This document shows, piece by piece, positions 6,953-13,810 of a DNA stretch of 13,810 bases. A program made the position numbers and the translations under genes. Every line of letters starts with the position of its first letter. The first letter of the stretch is position 1. Below the pieces are notes generated by a model. That model was not told where the DNA came from. It ran no database searches and saw only the letters and a list, made by a program, of their open reading frames with translations. The stretch comes from an uncultured Cloacibacillus sp. (lineage in GTDB: Bacteria > Synergistota > Synergistia > Synergistales > Synergistaceae), in contig URAG01000060.1 in assembly GCA_900545755.1 (NCBI GenBank), positions 1 to 13,810 of the forward strand, read 5' to 3'.

Positions 6953-7571
6953 CGCAGTTATTCTCCATCGTTTCGTCCTCCGGCGCGTCCTTTTCCCGCT
7001 CCGGACCGTCCGTTCCGTCGTCCTCGTATTCTCCGCGAAGCTCTTCGAGCGTCGGCAGCGCGCTTATGCTCGAAAGGCCGAATATTTCAAGAAATTTGTT
7101 CGTCGTGCGGTAGCGCCGCATGGATTTTTTACGGCTGTCGCTGCGCGGCCTGTCTATGAGGCCGTTTTTCAGCAGCGTCTCGACGACGCGGTCGCAGCGC
7201 ACGGAGCGGATTTCCTCTATTTCCGACATCGTTATCGGCTGGTTGTATGCGATTACGGAGAGAGTTTCCAGCGCCGCGCGCGAAAGCCTGATGCGCTGCG
7301 CCGACAGGAAAGCTGCGAAGCTCTCGACCGTGTCCGCAAGATCCGGCGCAGTCGCCATCTGCCAGCCGCCCCCCAGGTGAAGCAGTGTTATGCCGCGTCC
7401 CCTCGCGTACTGCGCGCGCAGCGTCTTGATAGCGCTTTCGGCGCGTTCGGCGGAAATCCCGAGATGCGCCGCTATCGCCTCCGCCGGCACAGGCTGAGGC
7501 GAGACGAAAAGCAGCGCCTCCACCTGGCGCTCAATCAAACCGAGCTGTAAATTTTCGTCAACTGGCGGCAA
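6945..7571 (-). CDS. scpB: Segregation and condensation protein B
   Basis: ScpB forms a dimer of winged-helix proteins that joins ScpA and SMC in the bacterial condensin complex on the chromosome. The 208 residues begin with the family segment LIERQVEALLFVSPQPVP, then show the conserved SRAALETLSVIAYNQPITMSEIEEIRS and a second winged helix ending in YRTTNKFLEIFGL. The last 30 or so residues are acidic and variable, as is usual. I place the start at TTG 7571, 8 nt after GGAGG (7584-7580). The GTG at 7580 overlaps that site and TTG 7577 is only 2 nt from it. The start lies 14 bp inside scpA, whose last codons carry the ribosome site, so the two are translationally coupled, which suits a complex with fixed stoichiometry. 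Confidence 0.93.
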   Translation of the reverse strand: MPPVDENLQLGLIERQVEALLFVSPQPVPAEAIAAHLGISAERAESAIKTLRAQYARGRGITLLHLGGGWQMATAPDLADTVESFAAFLSAQRIRLSRAALETLSVIAYNQPITMSEIEEIRSVRCDRVVETLLKNGLIDRPRSDSRKKSMRRYRTTNKFLEIFGLSSISALPTLEELRGEYEDDGTDGPEREKDAPEDETMENNCDE

Positions 7572-8346
7572 TTTCAACACCTCCTAGAGTCTCGGGCTGG
7601 ATTATATGCACCATTCCGAGACGCGAAAGTTCGAGCAGCGCGAGCAGCGTCACTATGAGCGTTTTTTTATTGCGTTCGGCAAGCAGCTCACCGAGCGGCA
7701 GCCGCCGTCCCGCAACTATACGCATCAGCTCGTCCATACGTTCTTCTATCTGGCGTTCCTCCGGCACGGCGTCGGGAATTTCGTCCCATAGCATCGTATC
7801 TTCCTCGTACTGCGCTGCGGCGCGGCTTTCCTCGATACGCGCCTCAAGCTCCCACCATTTCGACGCGAGCATCTCAAGGTCGCCTATATCGTAATAATAG
7901 TTGTCCTCCTCGTCCGTCACACGCAGGAAGCAACGTTCGCGCTCCTCCTTCGCGGCGGCGAGCCATCGCGCAGCCGCCCTGTACGGACGGTAACGGTTCA
8001 TGATGAAGGCAAGCTCTTCCTCGGATACGAAATAGTCCTCCTCCGGCGTTATTTCTTCCGGCGCGGGAGCGCGGTCGGGAAAGAGCGAGTCCACCTTGCG
8101 AAGCAATAAGCGGCTTGCGAAGGAAAAAAAGTCGGCGAGTTCGTTCAACGTCGCCCCCTTAGCCCGCACGAGGAAATCTATATACTGCGAAACCAGCTCC
8201 GTCAGGTTCAGCTTCACGGCGTCCATTTCGCGCGACTCGACCAGATGACAGAGCAAATCGAGCGGGCCGGAGAAGCTGTCTAGATGAACCTCAAAGCCAG
8301 CTTCTTTGCGTTCTTCGTGAACCTGCGCCGCGTTATCTTCCGCCAA
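7558..8346 (-). CDS. scpA: Segregation and condensation protein A (kleisin)
   Basis: ScpA is the kleisin that bridges the two SMC heads and binds ScpB. The 262 residues show the N-terminal family block VHLDSFSGPLDLLCHLVE, then VSQYIDFL and FFSFASRLLLRKVDSLFP. An acidic variable middle follows, and a C-terminal winged helix ends in LALLELSRLGMVHIIQ. I place the start at TTG 8346, 6 nt after GGAGG (8357-8353). An in-frame ATG at 8373 would put that site inside the gene and adds nine residues rich in Arg/Trp that are not part of the family. The gene overlaps the end of the Nif3-like gene by 14 bp and the start of scpB by 14 bp. Confidence 0.93.
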   Translation of the reverse strand: MAEDNAAQVHEERKEAGFEVHLDSFSGPLDLLCHLVESREMDAVKLNLTELVSQYIDFLVRAKGATLNELADFFSFASRLLLRKVDSLFPDRAPAPEEITPEEDYFVSEEELAFIMNRYRPYRAAARWLAAAKEERERCFLRVTDEEDNYYYDIGDLEMLASKWWELEARIEESRAAAQYEEDTMLWDEIPDAVPEERQIEERMDELMRIVAGRRLPLGELLAERNKKTLIVTLLALLELSRLGMVHIIQPETLGGVEIAAS

Positions 8347-9124
8347 GTCCGTCCTCCAAGTCCGCATCCTCATCGCCGGCGAGAGTCACGGGAAGCCCCG
8401 TCTGCTCCGCGACGAGCGCCGCGAGCGCCGGAAGCGACACGCGCTCCATCTCGCCGTGGTCGCAGGCCGCGATGCAAAGCCCGGCCTCCAGCGCCTCCTC
8501 CCGCGGATGGTAAGTCACGTCGGCCGTGATGAAACACTGGGCTCCGCGCGCGCGCGCCTTGGGCCAGAAGTCCATGCAGGCCCCTCCGCCGAGCGCGACG
8601 CGGCGGACGCACTGTTTCAAATCACCGCCGAGCGAGAGCGCAGACAGATTCCAACGCTCCCGCAGCAGCTCGCCGAGCGCACCGAGGTGTACGGCGCGCG
8701 GCAGGTCTCCCACGGCCCCGAGCCCCCACGCGCCGCCCTGCGGCGGAACAAGCGGCTCTATGTTTTCCAGCCCGAGCTCCGAAGCGAGGACGAAATTCAC
8801 GCCTTCAGGCGAAGAATCCCAGTTAGTGTGCGCCGCGTAGAGCGCGACTCCGCTCTTCACCGCAGCAAGCAGCGTGCACCCCGCGTGGCAGTCGTCGACG
8901 ACGGAGCTGACTGGGCGGAAAATAATCGGATGGTGCGTGACGAGCAGGCCGCAGCCAAGTTTCGCCGCGCGTGCGACTGTACGCGGCGTAGCGTCAAGCG
9001 CTACGGCTATATTCGCAACGTCCGCCCCGCGCTCGCCGGCGAGCAGCCCCGGATTGTCCCACGGTTCCGCCCACTCTTTAGGCAGCCTTTTCTCTATAGC
9101 TTCAGCAATTTCATAAAGTTTCAT
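8333..9124 (-). CDS. Nif3-like dinuclear metal centre protein (YbgI/YqfO family)
   Basis: This widespread family forms toroidal hexamers with a two-metal site. Some databases label it GTP cyclohydrolase I type 2, but its true role is unsettled. The 263 residues match the short form without the inserted domain. Metal ligands expected from E. coli YbgI are visible: the His pair in LLVTHHPIIF, the Asp in AHTNWDSSPEGVN, and near the C-terminus ACDHGEMER, where His and Glu are four residues apart as in the usual GHYATE. The ATG at 9124 has GAGG 7 nt upstream. It is the first gene of the operon with scpA, scpB and rluB, reading from a promoter at 9156-9183, and its last codons hold the scpA ribosome site. 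In many genomes nif3 sits near rpoD and trmK instead. Confidence 0.88.
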   Translation of the reverse strand: MKLYEIAEAIEKRLPKEWAEPWDNPGLLAGERGADVANIAVALDATPRTVARAAKLGCGLLVTHHPIIFRPVSSVVDDCHAGCTLLAAVKSGVALYAAHTNWDSSPEGVNFVLASELGLENIEPLVPPQGGAWGLGAVGDLPRAVHLGALGELLRERWNLSALSLGGDLKQCVRRVALGGGACMDFWPKARARGAQCFITADVTYHPREEALEAGLCIAACDHGEMERVSLPALAALVAEQTGLPVTLAGDEDADLEDGLGGR

Positions 9125-9155
9125 GACGGCACCTCAAATTGTCTGATTGATTTAT

Positions 9156-9183
9156 TTTATAACGGCGCTATGGAGAACGTCAA
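9156..9183 (-). promoter_or_regulatory. Promoter of the nif3-scpA-scpB-rluB operon
   Basis: Reading leftward, TTGACG (9183-9178, 5 of 6) is followed by 16 bp and TATAAA (9161-9156, 5 of 6). Transcription would begin near 9149, about 25 nt before the nif3 ATG. It lies in the 100-bp gap after the rnpB terminator, so the operon is insulated from rnpB. The rest of that gap shows nothing else I can name. Confidence 0.7.
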
Positions 9184-9221
9184 AGCGCGCACGACCGAGA
9201 ACGTAAGTTTGTCCGATACAT

Positions 9222-9253
9222 AAAAAACCGCGGGCCGTTTGCACGGTCCGCGG
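9222..9253 (-). terminator. Terminator of rnpB
   Basis: On the minus strand CCGCGG-A-CCGT (9253-9243 side), loop GCAA and ACGG-C-CCGCGG form a stem of 10 pairs with one A-C mismatch, followed by six U residues (9227-9222). It directly follows the 3' end of RNase P RNA. Confidence 0.85.
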
Positions 9254-9602
9254 CGCAGAGCAGCCGGTAAGCCGGGTTTTGTAAGGGGGCGTTCCCCCGC
9301 CAGCCATTTATCTAATCCCGCGCTTGCACGCGGGCTTCAGCGGTCGTACCCGGGAGTCGGCGGGCCGCCTCATCCTCCCCTATTCGACCTTGCTCCTGAT
9401 GGGGTTTGCCAGGCCCGCGGGTTCCCCTCGCGGCCGGTGGGCTCTTACCCCGCCTTTTCATCCTTACCGCTTTCGCGGCGGTTTGCTTTTCTGCGGCACT
9501 TTCCCTGGGTTCGCACCCGCAGGAATTTCTCCTGCATCACGCCCTGCGGAGCCCGGACTTTCCTCCCGCGCTGTGCGCCGGCGGCTGGCTCGGATACTCT
9601 GA
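9254..9602 (-). ncRNA. rnpB: RNase P RNA, bacterial class A
   Basis: The catalytic RNA of RNase P removes 5' leaders from pre-tRNAs, working with the RnpA protein. Reading leftward, the conserved blocks come in the right order: GAGGAAAGTCCGGGC (near 9565-9551), GGGGTAAGAGCCCACCGG (near 9454-9435), GGCAAACCCC followed by GGAGCAAGGTCGAATAGGGG (near 9411-9380), and ACAAAACCCGGCTTA near 9282-9268. The closing P1 helix pairs GAGCCAGCCG (9592-9583) with CGGCTGCTC (9266-9258) with one bulged C. Length of about 345 nt and these blocks fit class A rather than the Bacillus class B form. The ends are estimated to within about 5-10 nt from the promoter and terminator. Protein-like open frames on the other strand here are accidental. 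Confidence 0.96.
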
Positions 9603-9608
9603 ATCGTT

Positions 9609-9617
9609 ATTATAACA
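9609..9617 (-). promoter_or_regulatory. Extended -10 promoter of rnpB
   Basis: On the minus strand the sequence TGTTATAAT (9617-9609) is a perfect -10 hexamer with a TGn extension, placing the start of transcription near 9602, where the RNA should begin. No good -35 box is seen. The region where it would lie (about 9632-9637) contains the stop codon of the upstream oxidoreductase gene, so promoter and coding sequence meet without a spacer. Confidence 0.7.
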
Positions 9618-9631
9618 CAGCGCCGCACGGC

Positions 9632-10732
9632 TCAGTTTGAGAGGACGGCGTGGACTTCCCTGAGCAGCCGCGATATTTCCAGCCCCTGCGGACAGTGTCG
9701 CTCGCACATACGGCAGCCGACGCAGAGGTCGGCTTTGCGGCTGCCGGCCATGTAGGCTTTCTTGACGCCTTCGTCGTGGGTCCTCATGTAGCGGTTATAG
9801 TAAGCGAAAGCGCTCGGTATGAGTACCGTCTTCGGGCAAGGCAGGCAGTATTTGCAGTCGGTGCAGCCGATGAACGCCTGCGCCTCGAAGGTCCTACGCA
9901 GCTCCGTTATCAGCTTCTCTTCCGCTTCGGTCATGACGTTCGGCGCTGCGTGCTCGAAGATGCGGAGTTGGTCTTTCAGCTGGTCGAGCGTCGACGTTCC
10001 GCTCAATATGACGCTCGCCTCGGGTTTGCTGTACAGCCAGCGCATGCACCATTCGACGAATGTTCGCTTCTCTGGGTATTCTTCTATGAGCTTCCGCCCT
10101 TCGTCGGAGAGTTCCTCAACTAGCGAGCCGCCGCGAAGCGGTTCCATGATTACTACGGGCAGTCCCCTCAACGCTGCGTATTCGAGCCCCTGCGTGCCTC
10201 CGGCCTGGTTGTGCTGGTCGAGGATGTTGAGCTGTATCTGCGTCATGTCCCAATCGGGAGCGCTCGCTATTATCTCTTTAAAAGCTTCAAACGTGTTGTG
10301 GATTGAGAAGCCTTTGAAACGTATCTTTCCTTTTTTGCGCATTTCTTCTAGGAACGGTATGCCATCGTATTTTTTCACCTTTTCCCAGACGCCTGGGCTA
10401 AGGTTGTGGAGCATATAAACGTCGGCGTGATCGGTCTTTAGACGGCGAAGCTGTTCGTCTAGGAATTTTTCAAAGTCGGCGTGAGATTCCGAGTAGATGA
10501 CCGGGCATTTCGTCACGAGCGTAACCTTTTCACGGTATCCGTCCGCGAGCGCTTTGCCGAGCAGTTCTTCGCTTCCGGCGTAGATGTACGCCGTGTCGAT
10601 GTAGTTCACTCCGTGGTCTATCGCATAGCGCACCAGCTCTATCGCTGCCTTTTCGTCCGCCGGCAGGCGCATCGTCCCGAGGCCGAAGCGCGAGACCTTC
10701 AGCCCTGTTCTTCCAAAGTCTATGTACTGCAT
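9632..10732 (-). CDS. Aldo/keto reductase with C-terminal 4Fe-4S motifs
   Basis: An NAD(P)H-dependent oxidoreductase of the aldo/keto reductase fold, of the bacterial subgroup with a ferredoxin-like tail; the substrate cannot be inferred. The 366 residues start with MQYIDFGRTGLKVSRFGLGT, and the catalytic tetrad is visible as Asp 46, Tyr 51, Lys 75 and His 109. Near the C-terminus there are two Cys clusters, CTDCKYCLPCP (C-x2-C-x2-C-x2-CP) and CVGCRMCERHCP (C-x2-C-x2-C-x3-CP), enough for two 4Fe-4S centres. This suggests electron exchange with ferredoxin or flavin partners in an anaerobe. I choose ATG 10732, preceded by GGGAGGGG; an in-frame GTG at 10753 would put that site inside the gene. 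It appears to be a single-gene unit with its own promoter; readthrough would enter rnpB. Confidence 0.92.
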   Translation of the reverse strand: MQYIDFGRTGLKVSRFGLGTMRLPADEKAAIELVRYAIDHGVNYIDTAYIYAGSEELLGKALADGYREKVTLVTKCPVIYSESHADFEKFLDEQLRRLKTDHADVYMLHNLSPGVWEKVKKYDGIPFLEEMRKKGKIRFKGFSIHNTFEAFKEIIASAPDWDMTQIQLNILDQHNQAGGTQGLEYAALRGLPVVIMEPLRGGSLVEELSDEGRKLIEEYPEKRTFVEWCMRWLYSKPEASVILSGTSTLDQLKDQLRIFEHAAPNVMTEAEEKLITELRRTFEAQAFIGCTDCKYCLPCPKTVLIPSAFAYYNRYMRTHDEGVKKAYMAGSRKADLCVGCRMCERHCPQGLEISRLLREVHAVLSN

Positions 10733-10757
10733 GATAAGCCCCTCCCAACACACTATA

Positions 10758-10763
10758 ATTATA
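10758..10763 (-). promoter_or_regulatory. Probable -10 box of the aldo/keto reductase gene
   Basis: A perfect TATAAT (10763-10758) lies on the minus strand, 25 bp upstream of the ATG, between the ATPase operon terminator and the gene. There is no convincing -35 box at the right spacing (CCGTTT at 17 bp), so this may be weak or need an activator. Confidence 0.5.
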
Positions 10764-10778
10764 CGCCCAAAGGTATAG

Positions 10779-10806
10779 AAAAACGGCGCGCCCGAAAGCG
10801 CGCCGT
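10779..10806 (-). terminator. Terminator of the V-type ATPase operon
   Basis: On the minus strand ACGGCGCGC and GCGCGCCGT (arms 10806-10798 and 10791-10783) form a perfect 9-bp GC stem with a 6-nt loop, followed by a U run (10783-10779). It begins about 20 nt after the subunit D stop codon and marks the end of the ATPase operon. Confidence 0.88.
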
Positions 10807-10827
10807 GCGGGAAAAACGTGGTGCCGT

Positions 10828-11454
10828 TTAATGGTTTCTGACTATTTCTTTGATGACCATAAGCCTGCTCAAAGTCGAGCGTTCCATCTCTTCGAGCTTC
10901 ATAGAGATTGAGCGTATCGCTTCCGTGAAGGAAGGGATCATGACGTGCTCGAGCGCGTTGACGCGGCGGCGCGTGCGTTCTATTTCAAGCGCCATCGCGC
11001 GTACTGCCTTTTCCTCGGCGGCTAGGTGGACGAGCTTCGGCATCACAGCGAGAAATTTTTCAAGCGCGATATCGAGACTTCCGGGCGAGGCCGCAAGGCC
11101 GTAGTTAAGCTCTGAGTGCTGTTCTGGCAGTTCGTACTCCGGCACGCGCACGCTCATGACGTTTCTGTATTCGACGTTGACGCGAAGATCTCCGCTCGCC
11201 GACATCAAGGTCTGTTCGAGTACCTGCGGAAGCGTCTGAGCGCGCGCGAGCAGGAAGCCGCCGTAGCATTCGCCGAGTTCCTTTTCTACGCTTAAGCGCA
11301 GCTCGTAGGTAGACCTCGCGCGGACGAGGAATTCTTTGACGAGCGCATCCTGCTTGTCCTTCAGCAGCTTGTGGCCGCGCTTCGCGACTATAAGCTGTCT
11401 TTTCAGCCGCGAAAGCTCCATTCTGTTGGGGTTGACGTTAAGCGCCTTTGCCAT
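10828..11454 (-). CDS. ntpD: V-type (A/V) ATPase subunit D
   Basis: Subunit D is the long coiled-coil central rotor shaft that turns inside the A3B3 head and couples it to the membrane ring. The 208 residues begin with the family signature NPNRMELSRLKRQLIVAKRGHKLLKDKQD and continue as two long helices (about 10-75 and 145-200), including RTRRRVNALEHVMIP. The ATG at 11454 is preceded by AGGGGTGA about 6-8 nt away and by only 17 nt of spacer after the subunit B stop. It is the last gene of the operon. Confidence 0.95.
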   Translation of the reverse strand: MAKALNVNPNRMELSRLKRQLIVAKRGHKLLKDKQDALVKEFLVRARSTYELRLSVEKELGECYGGFLLARAQTLPQVLEQTLMSASGDLRVNVEYRNVMSVRVPEYELPEQHSELNYGLAASPGSLDIALEKFLAVMPKLVHLAAEEKAVRAMALEIERTRRRVNALEHVMIPSFTEAIRSISMKLEEMERSTLSRLMVIKEIVRNH

Positions 11455-11471
11455 TGAAGGTCACCCCTTCC

Positions 11472-12887
11472 CTACTGTTCCTGGTGCGCGAGTTCCTCTT
11501 GTGCCTCTAGGAGCGGCTTAAGGTACTTCTCTATGTACTCGTCTCTGACGCGCTTTAGTTCTCTGACCGGTACGACGGTGAGGAGTTCCCAGCCGAGCTG
11601 TAGCGTGTCCTCAATCGTGCGGTTGTCGTATTCGCCCTGGCGCACGTATCTGTCTTCAAACTCGTCCGCGAATTTCGCGAAGGCCTTGTCCTCTTCAGAA
11701 AGCGCGCCTTCACCGAGGATGACGGCGAGTTCCTTAGCTTCCTTACCGCGCGAGTAGGCGGCGAAGAGCTGATTCATAAGGTCAGCGTGGTCTTCGCGCG
11801 TCTTCCCCTTGCCTATCCCCTTATCCTTGAGTCGCGATAGCGACGGCATGACGTCGACCGGCGGATAGATACCCTTGCGGTGCAACGTACGCGAAAGGAT
11901 TATCTGTCCTTCCGTGATGTAGCCCGTAAGGTCGGGAATTGGGTGCGTCTTGTCGTCTTCGGGCATCGTCAGGATAGGAATCTGAGTGATGGAACCCTTC
12001 TTGCCGCGCAAGCGTCCGGCGCGCTCGTACATCGTCGCAAGGTCGGTGTAGAGGTAGCCGGGATAGCCGCGGCGGCCGGGAACTTCCTTACGCGCCGCGG
12101 AGATTTCGCGAAGCGCTTCGCAGTAGTTCGTGAGGTCCGTCAGTATGACGAGGACGTGCATTCCCTTTTCAAACGCGAGGTACTCTGCAGCAGTCAAGGC
12201 GAGGCGCGGCGTCGATATACGCTCGATCGCCGGGTCGTCTGCAAGGTTGACGTACATAACGGTGCGCTGAAGAGCGCCTGTCTTGCGGAAGTCTTCCATG
12301 AAGAACGACGCTTCTTCAAAAGTAATGCCCATCGCGGCGAAGACGACGGCAAAGTCGGAGTGTCCGCTGATAACCGTCGCCTGACGCGCTATCTGGGCGG
12401 CCATTCTGTTGTGAGGCATACCGCTGCCGGAGAATATCGGGAGCTTCTGCCCGCGGACGAGCGGGTTCATACCGTCGATGGTCGAGATACCGGTCTGGAT
12501 GAATTCCGACGGGTAGTCGCGCGAGAAGGGATTCATCGGGTTTCCGTTGACGTCTAGCGTCGTCTCCGGGATGATCGCTGGGCCGCCGTCGATAGGGTCG
12601 CCGCGCCCGTTAAATATGCGCCCAAGCATGTCGCGCGAGACAGGCAATTTCAGAACATCTCCAAGGAAACGAATCTGCGTCGTGTTTACGTCGATCCCGC
12701 TGCTTCCCTCGTAGACCTGGACGAGGGCGCGATCCCCGCTGATTTCGAGCACGCGGCCGCGGCGGTGCTCGCCGTTGGCGAGCGTTATTTCGGCAAGCTC
12801 ATCGTAGCTGACGTTGCTCACCTTATTGACCATCATCAGCGGGCCCGAAAGGTTGGAGATGGTCTTATATTCCTCAGGCAACCTCAT
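11472..12887 (-). CDS. ntpB: V-type (A/V) ATPase subunit B
   Basis: Subunit B is the non-catalytic nucleotide-binding subunit that alternates with A in the head of the rotary ATPase. The 471 residues carry the beta-barrel domain (1-70), [15 protein letters not shown], the degenerate nucleotide loop [21 protein letters not shown] that replaces a true P-loop, the block [19 protein letters not shown], and the C-terminal helices with [15 protein letters not shown] choose ATG 12887, 8 nt after GGAGG; the ATG at 12920 lies within subunit A and puts the ribosome site inside the gene. It overlaps the end of subunit A by 14 bp. The sequence does not tell whether the ion is H+ or Na+, since the membrane ring is outside the window. 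Confidence 0.96.
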   Translation of the reverse strand: MRLPEEYKTISNLSGPLMMVNKVSNVSYDELAEITLANGEHRRGRVLEISGDRALVQVYEGSSGIDVNTTQIRFLGDVLKLPVSRDMLGRIFNGRGDPIDGGPAIIPETTLDVNGNPMNPFSRDYPSEFIQTGISTIDGMNPLVRGQKLPIFSGSGMPHNRMAAQIARQATVISGHSDFAVVFAAMGITFEEASFFMEDFRKTGALQRTVMYVNLADDPAIERISTPRLALTAAEYLAFEKGMHVLVILTDLTNYCEALREISAARKEVPGRRGYPGYLYTDLATMYERAGRLRGKKGSITQIPILTMPEDDKTHPIPDLTGYITEGQIILSRTLHRKGIYPPVDVMPSLSRLKDKGIGKGKTREDHADLMNQLFAAYSRGKEAKELAVILGEGALSEEDKAFAKFADEFEDRYVRQGEYDNRTIEDTLQLGWELLTVVPVRELKRVRDEYIEKYLKPLLEAQEELAHQEQ

Positions 12888-13810
12888 CGTGCTCACCTCC
12901 CATTGCAAGCAGTTTTCCAAGTTCCGATTTTATTCTGGTTTCCAGCTCGTCTAGCTTCGCCAGTTCGTTCTCCTCCGTGTAGCGCATACGGGCAATCTCT
13001 TCGCGTATAGGCAGCTCGAACACGGAGCGCATCGTGCCGCCGCGTTTTAAGACCTGCATCCCGAGCGAATGGAATGTGAGGATGTTGCGCAGCATTTTGA
13101 ACTGCTTATCCATCGAGGCGTAGGTATCTATCTCGTGGAAGGAGTTCTGGTGCAGGAAGTCTTCGCGTATGGACTTCGATGTTTCGAGAACCATGCGCTC
13201 TTCTTTGGAAAGCGCGTCAACGCCGACGAGACGGACTATTTCCTTGAGCTTGTCTTCGTCTTCAAGCAGCGACATCGCTTCCGTGCGATAGACGCTCCAT
13301 TCCCCGTCATAGAAGCCGTCCCAGTACTCTCCGAGCTTCTGCGCGTAAAGCGAGTAGCTATTGAGCCAGTTGATCGCCGGGAAGTGGCGCTGGTATGCGA
13401 GCTGCGAATCGAGTCCCCAGAAGACCTTCGTGACGCGGAGCGTGTTCTGCGTTACAGGCTCGGAAAGGTCTCCTCCGGGAGGCGAAACTGCCCCGATGAC
13501 AGAAACCGCGCCTTCGCGTCCTTCCTTGCCGAAGCATATGGCGCGGCCTGCTCTTTCATAGAAGGAGGCGAGGCGCGTACCAAGATAGGCTGGATACCCC
13601 TCTTCACCCGGCATTTCTTCAAGGCGTCCGGACATTTCGCGAAGAGCCTCAGCCCAGCGTGATGTCGAGTCTGCCATGAGCGCGACGGAGTATCCCATAT
13701 CTCGGAAGTACTCGGCTATCGTGATGCCCGTGTATATGGACGCTACCCGCGCCGCGACAGGCTTGTTCGAGGTATTCGCGATGAGCAGAGTTCACTTCAT
13801 AAGAGCCTGG
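12874..13810 (-). CDS. ntpA: V-type (A/V) ATPase subunit A, 5' end missing, with an in-frame stop
   Basis: Subunit A hydrolyses or makes ATP in the rotary head. About 310 C-terminal codons lie in the window; the P-loop is outside it. Visible blocks include [66 protein letters not shown] and [20 protein letters not shown], all normal for the family. Extending the frame past the ATG at 13698 gives LIANTSN and VAAR, so the true gene runs off the window edge. At 13792-13794 the frame reads TGA where relatives have Arg (MKRT or MERT). Two more unusual codons, AAG at 13762-13764 (Met expected) and GTA at 13744-13746 (Glu expected in AAREASIY), lie close by. All three are one base away from the expected codon, which suggests errors at a sequence end rather than a real pseudogene. 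Confidence 0.85.

Noticed and set aside
6696..7550. A 284-codon open frame on the + strand opposite scpB and rluB
   Set aside because: Crosses two well-identified genes on the other strand, shows no motifs, and looks like a codon-bias artefact.
9239..9640. Small proline- and arginine-rich open frames on the + strand
   Set aside because: They lie across rnpB, whose conserved RNA blocks and flanking promoter and terminator explain the sequence.
1..13810. Mobile elements, CRISPR arrays, tRNA genes, or a new defence or biosynthetic cassette
   Set aside because: No transposase or integrase, no spaced identical repeats, no tRNA-like cloverleaf noticed, and every long frame is accounted for by a known housekeeping family.

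Overview
The window is a dense block of bacterial housekeeping genes. It has about 57% GC by eye, eleven protein genes plus rnpB, and almost no spacer DNA. A bacterial V-type (A/V) ATPase sits with an RqcH/NFACT protein, scpA-scpB, a class A RNase P RNA and a DgkA lipid kinase. With frequent TTG starts behind strong GGAGG ribosome sites, this fits an anaerobic, Synergistota-like bacterium. A Firmicutes relative cannot be excluded; the taxonomic call is inference.

Layout. 1-163: AT-rich regulatory region with repeated TGTCAAC/GTTGACA words and the rqcH promoter. 164-1795 (+): rqcH. 1788-5556 (-): an ileS-rluD operon whose 3' end overlaps the 3' end of rqcH by 8 bp. 5557-5759: divergent control region. 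5760-6116 (+): dgkA, closed by a symmetric terminator at 6144-6187. 6221-9124 (-): a Nif3-like gene, scpA, scpB and rluB, every junction overlapping. 9254-9602 (-): rnpB with its own promoter and terminator. 9632-10732 (-): an aldo/keto reductase with two 4Fe-4S motifs. 10828-13810 (-): the distal part of a V-type ATPase operon, subunits A (5' end missing), B and D, ending in a strong terminator.

Most of the genes serve translation and rRNA or tRNA maturation: ribosome rescue (RqcH), 23S pseudouridines (RluD and RluB families), Ile-tRNA charging and RNase P. Chromosome segregation (ScpA, ScpB), ion-driven energy conversion, lipid phosphate recycling and one oxidoreductase make up the rest.

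I see no mobile element, CRISPR array, tRNA or obvious new defence or biosynthetic system. The points most worth a second look are an in-frame stop plus two substitutions at invariant positions in the last 70 bases (ATPase subunit A), the repeat cluster before rqcH, an altered N-terminal motif in RqcH, a long hairpin inside the start of rluD, and a consistent TTG-start, same-phase-overlap gene architecture that would mislead start prediction.
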